In this document: one piece after another, positions 34,575 to 45,685 of the stretch
How positions within the stretch are numbered: position 1 is the stretch's first letter
Layout: every line of letters starts with the position of its first letter
Assembly: GCA_014378195.1 (NCBI GenBank)
Contig: JACMOC010000059.1
Span: 22,516 to 86,515 of the forward strand
Direction of reading: 5' to 3'
Origin: Oligoflexus sp.
Lineage (GTDB): Bacteria > Bdellovibrionota_B > Oligoflexia > Oligoflexales > Oligoflexaceae
DNA: 64,000 nt
Notes under the pieces: generated by a model
The model's database searches: none
What the model was told of the DNA's origin: nothing
The model's input: only the letters and a program-made list of their open reading frames with translations
Program-made: the position numbers and the translations under genes

Positions 34575-35213
34575 CTAGTGATGATGCTGTATTCGAAGCA
34601 CAGACTCTTTTACATAATCATACACCAAATGGAAGAGCGCTCCTCCCATAAAGGCTTCAAACAGATCGAAATATGCCGGCATATGACTGAATATGGCCTG
34701 GCTCGCCGCATAACCTAGAACTGTCCCTATTGCAATATTCAGCAGCACGAGGAGCGCCGCTTTGGAGCCGTAGCTTTCGTAAAAATATTTCCAAAGGAAC
34801 GCTTCAAACATGAGGCGATGAAGCAAAACACTTTGGCTTAATTTTTCGGGGTGAAGGGTATTACCGATAGGCATGTTGTTCACATCAATCAAGGCTGCGC
34901 CATCAGTCATTGCATGCAGAAAGAGAAAAATCTGAAGGAGCACGAGAAATATGGATGAGCTTTTTTTCAGTGACCCGACGAAGAAGAAATGGTCCCCGTA
35001 GCTGAACACGACAAGACCGAGTCCAGCCGCGATAACCGCCTCTACTCCCCACGCTTCGAGATGTTCCATAATGATATGAGCGAAGATGTTGTAGGTGATC
35101 GCTGCAACCAGAACAAAGGCAAAAACTTGCGACAGTCGACGATAACGCGTGACTCCAAGAACTACCAGAGGTGTGAGGGCAAGTTGTGCGAGGCTCAGGA
35201 CGAGATAAAACAT
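34575..35213 (-). CDS. ZIP-like metal transporter or related membrane protein
   Basis: 212 residues with seven or eight hydrophobic segments. Two helices carry ZIP-like ligand patterns: LFLHAMTDGAAL (like HNxPDG of ZIP helix 4) and LLHRLMFEAFLW (like HExPHE of helix 5). His-rich ends are limited to the C-terminal IQHHH. The ligand sets are diverged (Thr and Met for Pro), so a metal role is inference supported by its operon position upstream of a CDF exporter. I cannot say whether it imports or exports. Confidence 0.65.
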   Translation of the reverse strand: MFYLVLSLAQLALTPLVVLGVTRYRRLSQVFAFVLVAAITYNIFAHIIMEHLEAWGVEAVIAAGLGLVVFSYGDHFFFVGSLKKSSSIFLVLLQIFLFLHAMTDGAALIDVNNMPIGNTLHPEKLSQSVLLHRLMFEAFLWKYFYESYGSKAALLVLLNIAIGTVLGYAASQAIFSHMPAYFDLFEAFMGGALFHLVYDYVKESVLRIQHHH

Positions 35214-35384
35214 CTTGAGTTTTTAAGCCTTATAAAGCAGGGGTCAAATTCTGGTAAAGATCGCCCCAAACTTAGAGACGCAGACGTTCGTAGTTAAAGG
35301 ATAGCCCGAAGCGAGTCAAGGTCTTTCCCGGCTCGCCTACATAGCTATAATGACTTACTCTAACGCAAAGAGTTGCTCTAGCCT

Positions 35385-35963
35385 TCAAGGATAAAGGAGA
35401 GTTCGCGTCCATTCGGACCCTTGACGGGTATAAACCCACCGATCGTGGAGGCGGTAGGGCCTCTCCACCCAAAACTCGACACGTTCCGGGATGATGCGCC
35501 ATCCAGACCAGGCTTCGGGCCTGGGAACGGCTTGTCCTTCAAACTTGTCAGTAAATGTTTTGAGTCGACCTTCGAACTCGGCGCGATCCGGCATGGAGTG
35601 GGATTGTTTGGAAGCCCACGCGCCAATCTGACTATCGCGAGCTCTGGATGCAAAATAGGCATCCGCTTCGGCATCGGACACAGCTTCGACATGACCACTA
35701 ACCCGCACCTGTTTGCCGAGCTCTTCCCAATGAAAGTTGGACGCAGCAACGCCCGTGGCTTTAATGTCCTTCGACTTATCACTTTCGAGATTGGTATAAA
35801 ACACAAGGCCGTGTTCATCAAAATGTTTCATGAGAACTATGCGAACCGCCGGTATGCCCGCCGCATTTACCGTGGCGAGGGACATAGCATTCGGATAACG
35901 CAGAGAGGTTGTCTGAGCTTCCTTAAACCAGAGATCAAATTCTTGGATGGGCGTGAGCATCAT
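35385..35963 (-). CDS. pdxH: Pyridoxamine/pyridoxine 5'-phosphate oxidase
   Basis: 192 residues. Flavoenzyme making pyridoxal-5'-phosphate. Seen: PNAMSLATVNAAGIPAVRIVLMKHF, GLVFYTNLESDKSKDI (FMN-binding), WEELGKQVRVSGHVEAVSD, SWASKQSHSMPDR-like text as AWASKQSHSMPDRAEFE, and the conserved end ERPYRLHDRWVYTRQ ... LYP with the catalytic and PLP-contact residues. The N-terminal arm is shorter than in E. coli PdxH (218), as in many bacteria. Single gene, flanked by the barrel protein and the ZIP-like gene. Confidence 0.95.
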   Translation of the reverse strand: MMLTPIQEFDLWFKEAQTTSLRYPNAMSLATVNAAGIPAVRIVLMKHFDEHGLVFYTNLESDKSKDIKATGVAASNFHWEELGKQVRVSGHVEAVSDAEADAYFASRARDSQIGAWASKQSHSMPDRAEFEGRLKTFTDKFEGQAVPRPEAWSGWRIIPERVEFWVERPYRLHDRWVYTRQGSEWTRTLLYP

Positions 35964-36055
35964 GATGGGTCCTTTCCTGCGAGGCTACCTCCTGTGGATA
36001 GCTCTTTGGGGAAGGGAGAGGAAGGGAAAACGTGAAGCAGCGGGCCTCTGGAATT

Positions 36056-38677
36056 CTAAAGGCTACCCGAGAAGTCAAAAAGAACGCCAGGTTTGGTGTC
36101 TTCCTTGGAATCGATACGGCGATAAAAGATCCCGTTTAGCGAAAAGCGAAACACTGTCACGGTGTCTTTACCCGCAATGTCGCCTCCGATGGGGAGACTA
36201 TAACCAACACCCGAAACGGTGATATCGGTATTTGGATCCATCATCTGCGCGCCGTCTAAAAAGATCTTGAATTGCGATCGACGCGGCAGGACAAACCAGG
36301 ATTCAGGCAAAGGCAATGCGGCCGGAAAAGAGGTTTCCAGGTTGAATGCGGCTACGCGTAATGCTCCGATAAGATGAGGTTTATCAAGCCTGACATGGGC
36401 TTCGTCGAGGTTTTGAGCCCGAAACAGCGCTGTCGCAGGGACAATGCCGTCGACCCGGGACGCTCCATAAAAGAGCCGAAAGCGCGCGCCGACTTTTCGG
36501 GATTCACAGCCGGCACTCAGCCTTGCATACGAGCGCGTGTAGTTGAAATCCTTGGAGGGTACATAAATCGTTGACTCGGTATCAGCTTCTTCATCATGAA
36601 AACAGGCTTTCCCCGACTCCCCATGCGAGCCAAGGCTCGCGCCTGCAGTGAAGTGATTGGCGCTTGGTTGCCCCATCATCTGTTCGGAACGAATGCGCGT
36701 TGAGCCGACGAGCCTCGGAAAAAGTGACCAAAGTGGGTTTCGTTTTACGGAGAGATCAATGCGTCGTTCGCCAACTTCAACGTGACCGTCGTCCTGGCCT
36801 ATTTTAAGCATATAAAAGAGGGAAGATTCGGGGAAAGCCTTGACATAAATCACGTTAAAACCAGCTCGATTGATCTGCGGCGTATACCGGAGCAGACCTG
36901 TCAGGCCAGAGTTCAGGTAACGCAGAGTTTGCCAGGCAAGATCGATCGTGAAGGGTTCGCCTGGCAACTGTGTGGCAAATGGCAGCCAGAGAATGGTATA
37001 CGCGTCGTCCTCAAGGCCGCGCGCCGCACCCGGAAAAAATGCTATTTTTGGAGCTCCAGTCTTATTGTTGAAGCGATCTTTATCGTACATGGCCCGGCCA
37101 GGATTCAATTCGATTTTGCTGATCTCGCGTTCCGGATCGACCAAAGGGACTTCGACATCCTGAGCTAGAGGATCGATGAAAACCATATGGTGTTCACCAC
37201 TTTTGGTCGTGACCCAGAGGTCGACGGGGAGGAGGAGGTCATTTTCATAATGAACGCGAGCGTAGCTTTTGCCGTCGCGCGTAAACGTCCCGTTGAGAGA
37301 CACGTCAGGCCAATCATCAGATTGCCAGTATTTGAGCATCAGGGTGGATATGCCCGGTTCGTATTTATCAGCGAGCTTTAAAACGTCAGATGGTTGAAGG
37401 CTTTCCTCGCCGCACTGATGACTGGCGTCTTGAAGAAACGATTGAAACGGTTTGTCACCGAGTTTCCACTGAAGATACCGGAGCACCTGAGTGTTCCGTA
37501 TATAAGATATGAACGGGCGATCCGCACTTGCGGGATGAGAGATGCCTTCGCTGTTGAGCAAAGATGTTTGTGGGTGCAGCAACGAGAGGGAGGCAGCAGC
37601 AAGGTCCTGCGCCTGCCGATAGTTGAGATTGAAATAGGGCTTGCCGCCTGCGTCTCGACCAAACAATTCAAAATAATCAGTTTCGCCCGTTAAAAGCGAC
37701 GAGAGGAGAATATCGGCAAGACCTTGCACCAGCCAATGATCATCGACGGTCGCGGCACGACACCCGAGGCCGTACCATTGCTGAGCAATCTGCAGCGAAA
37801 GCTGCCACACGTTCCAGTGGGTAACATCCTGCTGCAAATAACGCATCGCGGGTTGCTGTGGTGTATTGAGGGTCACCAGACCGGGCGTCCGCACTGGCTC
37901 ATAATCGTCTGTTTCCACTAATAAAATCGTCGGTTCTTCGATCTTGCCTGTGATTTTGGCAAATTTGGCGAGTGCGATTTTGGCAAAGTTTATGAGTTGA
38001 CTAAAGCCTTTGCTTTTTGAGACGGAGATCAGAGTTTGCTCGCCTATGGTATGAACCGCGAGCTCCGCATGCTTGAAAAAAACCGCGGAAAAAGTCGAAC
38101 CGTCATAGATCCAGGTTTTTTCTCTCTGGAGACCAGGAGCCGCGAGTTGCCACTCGCCAGGCTGAGAGATCGTCACTTCGAAGTGACCTTTGGGCCAAAT
38201 ACTGGCAAAAGTCTGGTCTTCCGCTGACGGGCACGATTTTAAAAGAATGGGATGCCACAGTGTGAGAAGGCGCGGCGCTTCGGAACGATCGCTCCAACCG
38301 CCCATCGTGAGGAGATATTTGAGTTTGAGAGTCTTGCCAGGCAAATGAGCGATCCGATAGAGGGCTGGGCCGATATGCTCAAGATTGTGGCTATCGATCC
38401 ATTCGATCCCAAGTTCCTGCCGACCGGCATTATCCTGTGGCGAAGGGGCTTTAAGAGATTCGAGTAAAAGAATATCCCGCAGACGTTGGTCGTGAGCGGG
38501 CACATACAAACATGAGGCTTCGGTTGCACCTTCGATCTCGAAGTCAACCTCGATGGGTCCTTTAAGATCGATAGCCTCTTGGCTCATCACCAGGTTCGCT
38601 CGATAGCGCAACTCAGGCTGAGCAATACCCAGCCCAGTCCAGAGCAATACTACGAGGAGCCCAAAGCGATTGATCAT
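36056..38677 (-). CDS. Large M1-peptidase-like protein without catalytic residues, with Omp85-like C-terminal barrel
   Basis: 873 residues with a signal peptide (GLLVVLLWTGLGIAQ). The N-terminal half has the layout of M1 aminopeptidases: a beta domain, then RTPGLVTLN (cf. the exopeptidase motif followed by PGLV), LQIAQQWYG at 295-303 in the place of HEXXHQWFG, and WLVQGLADIL at 315-324 in the place of WLNEGFAxY. Both zinc histidines and both glutamates are replaced, so it should be inactive. The C-terminal ~300 residues alternate hydrophobic and polar residues and include NLETSFPAALPLP, FKIFLDGAQ and VSGVGYSLPIGGD, which match the end strands of Omp85/BamA-type barrels. It would therefore place a peptidase-like fold at the outer membrane. 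Role unknown. Confidence 0.75.
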   Translation of the reverse strand: MINRFGLLVVLLWTGLGIAQPELRYRANLVMSQEAIDLKGPIEVDFEIEGATEASCLYVPAHDQRLRDILLLESLKAPSPQDNAGRQELGIEWIDSHNLEHIGPALYRIAHLPGKTLKLKYLLTMGGWSDRSEAPRLLTLWHPILLKSCPSAEDQTFASIWPKGHFEVTISQPGEWQLAAPGLQREKTWIYDGSTFSAVFFKHAELAVHTIGEQTLISVSKSKGFSQLINFAKIALAKFAKITGKIEEPTILLVETDDYEPVRTPGLVTLNTPQQPAMRYLQQDVTHWNVWQLSLQIAQQWYGLGCRAATVDDHWLVQGLADILLSSLLTGETDYFELFGRDAGGKPYFNLNYRQAQDLAAASLSLLHPQTSLLNSEGISHPASADRPFISYIRNTQVLRYLQWKLGDKPFQSFLQDASHQCGEESLQPSDVLKLADKYEPGISTLMLKYWQSDDWPDVSLNGTFTRDGKSYARVHYENDLLLPVDLWVTTKSGEHHMVFIDPLAQDVEVPLVDPEREISKIELNPGRAMYDKDRFNNKTGAPKIAFFPGAARGLEDDAYTILWLPFATQLPGEPFTIDLAWQTLRYLNSGLTGLLRYTPQINRAGFNVIYVKAFPESSLFYMLKIGQDDGHVEVGERRIDLSVKRNPLWSLFPRLVGSTRIRSEQMMGQPSANHFTAGASLGSHGESGKACFHDEEADTESTIYVPSKDFNYTRSYARLSAGCESRKVGARFRLFYGASRVDGIVPATALFRAQNLDEAHVRLDKPHLIGALRVAAFNLETSFPAALPLPESWFVLPRRSQFKIFLDGAQMMDPNTDITVSGVGYSLPIGGDIAGKDTVTVFRFSLNGIFYRRIDSKEDTKPGVLFDFSGSL

Positions 38678-38691
38678 TCTCGTGTCAGACC

Positions 38692-38982
38692 TTATACGAA
38701 CTTCGGTTTAACGGTGGAAAGGAAATCGCGCATTTTCACGAGCAGCTCTTCGCACTCGGCCTGACGATGTTCGGCAGCATGACCAATGAGTTCATTGGAA
38801 ATTTCACCTAGAACTGTCATCCCATAAGTCGGCGCCGTTCCTGCGACACGTTTGCTGATCTTTTCGATTGCGGGATAGTCCTTACGGCCGAGGGCCAGCT
38901 GGAGATAACCCAAGTCTTCTTGTCTGCCGCGGATATAACGCGGCAGAACGTCCTGTAGACCCCTGTCAATTTCGACGATCAT
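38692..38982 (-). CDS. Hpt-like four-helix protein lacking the phosphorylatable histidine
   Basis: 96 residues from ATG 38982 (AAGGA seven bases upstream); the frame is open to 39039. The pattern RGRQEDLGYLQLALGRKDYPAIEKISKRVAGTAPTYG (split here) then LGEISNELIGHAAEHRQAE follows phosphotransfer (Hpt) domains, where the site reads IAHxLKGxxxxxG. At the histidine position there is Lys, so phosphorelay activity is not expected. It lies 15 bases before the start of the M1-like gene, on the same strand. May be a pseudo-Hpt or antagonist of a relay. Confidence 0.65.
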   Translation of the reverse strand: MIVEIDRGLQDVLPRYIRGRQEDLGYLQLALGRKDYPAIEKISKRVAGTAPTYGMTVLGEISNELIGHAAEHRQAECEELLVKMRDFLSTVKPKFV

Positions 38983-39110
38983 GCTGAGTTCCTTTGAAAT
39001 GATGAGAAGAGTGATGTCACAACAACCATTATAAAACACATTCGAGAGGCAAATGTTTCACCCCGGTGAGGCTTTTGGGAAAAGGATTTGCGCCCCTAGG
39101 GAACCAACCG

Positions 39111-39138
39111 TTGACAAAGCCGAGTGACCCTTTATAAT
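39111..39138 (+). promoter_or_regulatory. Sigma-70 promoter of tig
   Basis: TTGACA at 39111-39116, 16-base spacer, TATAAT at 39133-39138: both hexamers are consensus. Start is expected near 39145, giving a leader of about 55 bases before tig. Confidence 0.85.
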
Positions 39139-39199
39139 TTGCAGACTTTTCTGGTGGCTGAATGAGTCCGCCGCGTTAGAGATCCCCATAGAGGTAATT

Positions 39200-40501
39200 A
39201 TGAAGGCTCATGTCGAAGAAGTTAGTTCCGTTCAGCGCCGCATCCGTGTCGAACTCAGTGCAATCGATGTTAAATCGGCATTTGATTCCGTCTATAAAAA
39301 CCTGCAAGGCAAGGCTCGTATCAATGGCTTCCGTCCCGGCAAGGCGCCACTGAACGTTATTAAAAAGATGTACGGCAGTTCTATCGCTTACGATGTTGCT
39401 GACCAACTTGTCCGTAACAACCTGTTTACGGCAATCGAAGAAAAAGATCTGCGTCCTATCGCCGCTCCTGTTCTCGAAACTTTCGATCTGCCTAAAGAAG
39501 ACGCAGACTACGCCTTCTCGGCGATTGTCGACATACTTCCTACGCTCGCGATCTCTGGCTACAAAGGCCTGAACCTTTCGGCAAGTGTCGTAGATGTTGG
39601 TGATAGCGATGTTGAGCGCGAAATCGAATTTATCCAACGCCGCCAGGCCAAAAGCAAAGATGCTCCTGAAGGCACCTTAGCGAAAGCTGGCCACGTCGTA
39701 AATATCAGTCAGAAGGCGACTGTTGACGGCGAGGAGTTCTCGGAATTCACGTTTGATAAAGTTCCGGTCGAACTGGGCAAAAACTACCTCCTCCCCGAAC
39801 TTGAGGAAGCGGTTGTCGGCATGAAGGTCGGCGATTCGAAGAAAGTTACGATCGCAGTCCCAGAGCACGTTTTGGACAAATCCAAAGTGGGTAAAAAAGC
39901 TGAGGCCACTGTTAAGCTTGAAGGCATCACCGAGCTTACACTTCCTGAAGTGAACGATGAACTCGCGAAAGACCTTGGCCTCGAAAACCTCCAGACTCTC
40001 AAGGCAAATATTCGCGATCGTCTTGACAAACAAGCCGACAGCCATAAACGCAATCAGCTCGAGACTGGCATTTTTGAAGAATTGAACAAAACAAATTCTT
40101 TCGAAGTTCCCCCGTCGATGATTGAGCAGGTAATCGACAGCATGTTTGACGAGGCCGAATTTTCCTCGGATTCCGAACGTAAAGCGATGAAAGCCAATGC
40201 TGCTGAGCGTGAAAAAGCGCGCGAGACGGCTTTGCAGCGCGCCCGCAACACTCTGATTCTTTCTGAAGTAATCAAGTCAGAAAAGATTAACGTCACGGAC
40301 GAGGATTTCGACGCCTACGTAAAAGAACTTATTGGCGGATCAATGGGCGGCATGCCTGCTGACACAAAACTCATTGAAAGCATCAAAGCCTCAATGGGCC
40401 AACATGCACGTGAGTCTCTGCTCTTCAAAAAAGCGATCGATTTTGTGATTTCTCACTCGAAAATTACTGAGAGCAAGGAAACTAGCCCTACTCCGGCTTA
40501 A
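39200..40501 (+). CDS. tig: Trigger factor
   Basis: 433 residues. Ribosome-bound chaperone and peptidyl-prolyl isomerase that meets nascent chains. N-terminal ribosome-binding domain with signature GFRPGKAPLNVIKKMYG; FKBP-type domain in the middle (GHVVNISQKATVDGEEF ... MKVGDSKKVTI); helical C-terminal arms (AAEREKARETALQRARN). ATG preceded by GAGGTAATT. Heads the tig-clpP-clpX-lon cluster and is ended by its own terminator. Consensus promoter upstream. Confidence 0.97.
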   Translation: MKAHVEEVSSVQRRIRVELSAIDVKSAFDSVYKNLQGKARINGFRPGKAPLNVIKKMYGSSIAYDVADQLVRNNLFTAIEEKDLRPIAAPVLETFDLPKEDADYAFSAIVDILPTLAISGYKGLNLSASVVDVGDSDVEREIEFIQRRQAKSKDAPEGTLAKAGHVVNISQKATVDGEEFSEFTFDKVPVELGKNYLLPELEEAVVGMKVGDSKKVTIAVPEHVLDKSKVGKKAEATVKLEGITELTLPEVNDELAKDLGLENLQTLKANIRDRLDKQADSHKRNQLETGIFEELNKTNSFEVPPSMIEQVIDSMFDEAEFSSDSERKAMKANAAEREKARETALQRARNTLILSEVIKSEKINVTDEDFDAYVKELIGGSMGGMPADTKLIESIKASMGQHARESLLFKKAIDFVISHSKITESKETSPTPA

Positions 40502-40534
40502 CAACTGCTGAATTTTTCACGACACTTCTGATAC

Positions 40535-40575
40535 AATCCTCTCTGGCACTAAAATTTGTCAGAGAGGATTTTTTT
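40535..40575 (+). terminator. Terminator of tig
   Basis: AATCCTCTCTG and CAGAGAGGATT form an 11-base stem around a 14-base loop, followed by TTTTT. Confidence 0.93.
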
Positions 40576-40754
40576 ATCTTCGTCTAAGACAAGTTGTGCC
40601 AACTGAATTCGGACTTACTCCTAGAGCTTAGGATGCATCTTGTGTTTGACGAGGATGTGGCTTAAGTTAGAGGTGTATGTATTGACAACTGCAACGAAAA
40701 TTGCGGCTCAATACACGAAAGCGTAAACCCCAGTAGCTGTATAAGGATGTTGCA

Positions 40755-41357
40755 ATGGCGCTCATACCTGTTGTCGTTGAGCAAACAAACCGCGGCGAGC
40801 GTTCGTGGGATATCTATTCCCGCTTGCTTCAGGAACGGATCGTGATGTTGGGCTCGCCCGTTTACGACGAAGTCGCAAACGTAATTGTCGCTCAGCTGCT
40901 TTATCTTGAAAGTGTCGATCCCGAAAAAGACATCAGCTTCTATATAAATACACCAGGTGGTTCAATTACCGCCGGGATGGCTATTTACGACTGTATGCAG
41001 CTTATTCGGCCCGATGTTCGCACTTACTGTATCGGTCAGTGCGCAAGCATGGGTGCGTGGCTCCTCGCCGCTGGATCCGAAGGCAAACGGCATATCTTGC
41101 CCAATGCGAGCGTTATGCTGCATCAGCCTCTCGGGGGTGCCGGTGGTCAGGCGACTGACATCGATATTCACGCGCAGGAGATTATCAAAACGAAAGCGCG
41201 TATGATCTCTATTCTCTCGCGCCACACAGGCCAGACCGAAGACCGCATCAAACGTGATATCGATCGCGACTTCTTTATGACTGCGGAGCAAGCAAAAGAG
41301 TACGGTATGGTAGATCACATTATCGCACCGGCGAAAAAGTTACCGAAAAAAGCCTAG
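40755..41357 (+). CDS. clpP: ATP-dependent Clp protease proteolytic subunit ClpP
   Basis: 200 residues. Serine peptidase that forms the 14-subunit chamber with ClpX. Catalytic triad visible: Ser in [14 protein letters not shown], His in [11 protein letters not shown], Asp in [33 protein letters not shown] is the conserved oxyanion and substrate strand. ATG preceded by AAGGATGTTGC. It has its own upstream region after the tig terminator and is followed by a hairpin before clpX. Confidence 0.98.
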   Translation: MALIPVVVEQTNRGERSWDIYSRLLQERIVMLGSPVYDEVANVIVAQLLYLESVDPEKDISFYINTPGGSITAGMAIYDCMQLIRPDVRTYCIGQCASMGAWLLAAGSEGKRHILPNASVMLHQPLGGAGGQATDIDIHAQEIIKTKARMISILSRHTGQTEDRIKRDIDRDFFMTAEQAKEYGMVDHIIAPAKKLPKKA

Positions 41358-41393
41358 GCTTACGTGGTTTTTCATCAACAATCCGGCTAAAGT

Positions 41394-41420
41394 GTCGTAC
41401 TCTTTTTTTGGGAGTGCGGC
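41394..41420 (+). other. Stem-loop between clpP and clpX (possible attenuator)
   Basis: GTCGTACTC and GAGTGCGGC pair over nine bases using three G-U pairs; the loop is TTTTTTTGG and the following text ATTCTTTTG has a weak T-run. Could reduce read-through from clpP to clpX or stabilise the transcript. Confidence 0.4.
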
Positions 41421-41454
41421 ATTCTTTTGAAGCAGATCCTTAAGGAGATATCGT

Positions 41455-42759
41455 ATGGCCAGCAAAGACAGCGGCCTGCATTGCAGCTTCTGTGGCAAAG
41501 GTCAAAAAGAAGTCAAAAAACTCATCGCTGGACCCAACGTCTATATTTGCGATGAGTGTATTCAACTTTGCAACGATATTATCGCTGAAGAAGTTGAAAA
41601 AGAAGAGCTTCTCAACCCGAGCAACAAGATTCCGAATCCAAAGGATATCAAACGTATTCTCGACGAATATGTGATCGGGCAGGATCGCGCAAAAAAGATC
41701 CTCTCCGTCGCTGTCCACAACCATTACAAGCGTATCGATCACAAGTCGTCGACCGACGAGATCGAACTTACCAAATCGAACATTTTGCTGATCGGTCCGA
41801 CCGGTAGTGGCAAAACGCTGCTCGCGCAAACGCTTGCGCGTATCCTCAACGTGCCGTTTACCATCTCAGATGCCACCAACCTCACCGAGGCGGGTTATGT
41901 CGGCGAGGATGTCGAGAACATCATCCTTAACCTGCTTCAAAATGCAGATTATGATGTAGAGCTTGCCCAACGCGGTATCGCGTACATCGATGAGATAGAC
42001 AAGATTGCGCGTAAGGGCGACAACCCTTCGATCACCCGCGACGTATCGGGCGAAGGCGTGCAGCAGGCTCTTCTCAAAATCATCGAAGGTACAATCGCGA
42101 ACGTACCGCCACGCGGCGGCCGAAAACATCCGCAGCAGGAGTTCCTCCAGGTCGATACCTCGAACGTCCTATTCGTTTGCGGTGGTGCCTTTGCAGGACT
42201 CGAAGATATCGTGGCTCAACGCATTGAGACCTCGTCTTTGGGCTTCGGCGCTGAGATTTTGTCGAAACGCGAACGTAACGTCACCGATCTTCTCAATAAA
42301 GTCACCACGGGTGACCTTGCGAAATTTGGTTTGATTCCTGAATTTATCGGTCGTTTGCCGGTTATCTGTTCTTTGGCCCAACTGTCCGAAGAAGCAATGA
42401 TCGACATCCTCACCAAACCGAAAAACGCGATCATCAAGCAGTTCCAAAAACTGTTCGAGTTTGAAAGCGTCGCCTTGAAGTTTACCGATGGGGCGTTGCG
42501 CGCAGTCGTGCAAGAGGCGATCAAACGCAAAACAGGTGCTCGTGGCCTACGCGCGATCCTCGAAGAGTCTATGCTCGAGATCATGTATGAAATTCCGTCT
42601 GAAAAATCCATTAAAGAAGTGGTGATCTCAGAAGAACTCATCATGAATGGAGCGCAGGCTATCATCGTTTACAGGACCCCCGAAGAGCTCGCAGCATTTA
42701 CAAGTGCCGCGCTGGTCAAGGAATCCAAAGAACGTGACTTCGGTACCGGCGGAAGCTGA
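41455..42759 (+). CDS. clpX: ATP-dependent Clp protease ATPase subunit ClpX
   Basis: 434 residues. AAA+ unfoldase that feeds ClpP. N-terminal zinc domain [11 protein letters not shown] ... CDECIQLC (four Cys), Walker [11 protein letters not shown], substrate pore loop in [12 protein letters not shown], Walker [22 protein letters not shown] (RKH loop) and CGGAFAGLE; the C-terminal small domain ends with [12 protein letters not shown] and [25 protein letters not shown] precedes ATG. 97 bases after clpP. Single-domain features are all intact. Confidence 0.98.
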   Translation: MASKDSGLHCSFCGKGQKEVKKLIAGPNVYICDECIQLCNDIIAEEVEKEELLNPSNKIPNPKDIKRILDEYVIGQDRAKKILSVAVHNHYKRIDHKSSTDEIELTKSNILLIGPTGSGKTLLAQTLARILNVPFTISDATNLTEAGYVGEDVENIILNLLQNADYDVELAQRGIAYIDEIDKIARKGDNPSITRDVSGEGVQQALLKIIEGTIANVPPRGGRKHPQQEFLQVDTSNVLFVCGGAFAGLEDIVAQRIETSSLGFGAEILSKRERNVTDLLNKVTTGDLAKFGLIPEFIGRLPVICSLAQLSEEAMIDILTKPKNAIIKQFQKLFEFESVALKFTDGALRAVVQEAIKRKTGARGLRAILEESMLEIMYEIPSEKSIKEVVISEELIMNGAQAIIVYRTPEELAAFTSAALVKESKERDFGTGGS

Positions 42760-42811
42760 ACCAGTGCATTTGAAGTTATGTAATCACCTTCTTCAAAACT
42801 TTCTCCTTAGT

Positions 42812-42836
42812 AAAAAAGACTCGAAAGAGTCTTTTT
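42812..42836 (+). terminator. Terminator of clpX
   Basis: AAAAAAGACTC, loop GAAA, GAGTCTTTTT: a tetraloop hairpin with T-run, 52 bases after the clpX stop. Confidence 0.9.
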
Positions 42837-42871
42837 GTATTTCTACATCAATAATAAACACTGTCTTCCTC

Positions 42872-42897
42872 ATTTATCTTCCAGTAAGATAAGTAAA
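42872..42897. promoter_or_regulatory. Inverted repeat upstream of lon
   Basis: ATTTATCTT-CCAGT-AAGATAAGTAAAT: seven perfectly paired bases (TTATCTT/AAGATAA) extended by ATTTA/TAAAT with one bulge. Placed 84-109 bases before lon and after the clpX terminator, so it may be an operator or overlap the lon promoter. It is not the CIRCE element. Confidence 0.45.
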
Positions 42898-42980
42898 TGA
42901 GATCACCATAAAGCTACATTAGTGTTTTCTAGGTTTTGCCTAGATGATGCCGCAGAGTACTCACGAGGAGGCAACAGCGT

Positions 42981-45503
<2,523 letters not shown>

Positions 45504-45518
45504 GACGGATAAAACGAG

Positions 45519-45547
45519 AAGAGCACCCTCCGGGTGCTCTTTTTTTT
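45519..45547 (+). terminator. Terminator of lon
   Basis: AGAGCACCC, loop TCC, GGGTGCTCT, then TTTTTTT. Confidence 0.95.
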
Positions 45548-45685
45548 GGCTAGCCCCATGATACCATTGTCCTTGTTAAGCCTGCATTTTCTGCCCATTC
45601 AACCTCACCCAAACCCACCGATAGCTCCTCTGCAGGAATTCTTTCTTTGCCAGCTGGCCCTGGCACTATCAGAGGATGAGCGGAC

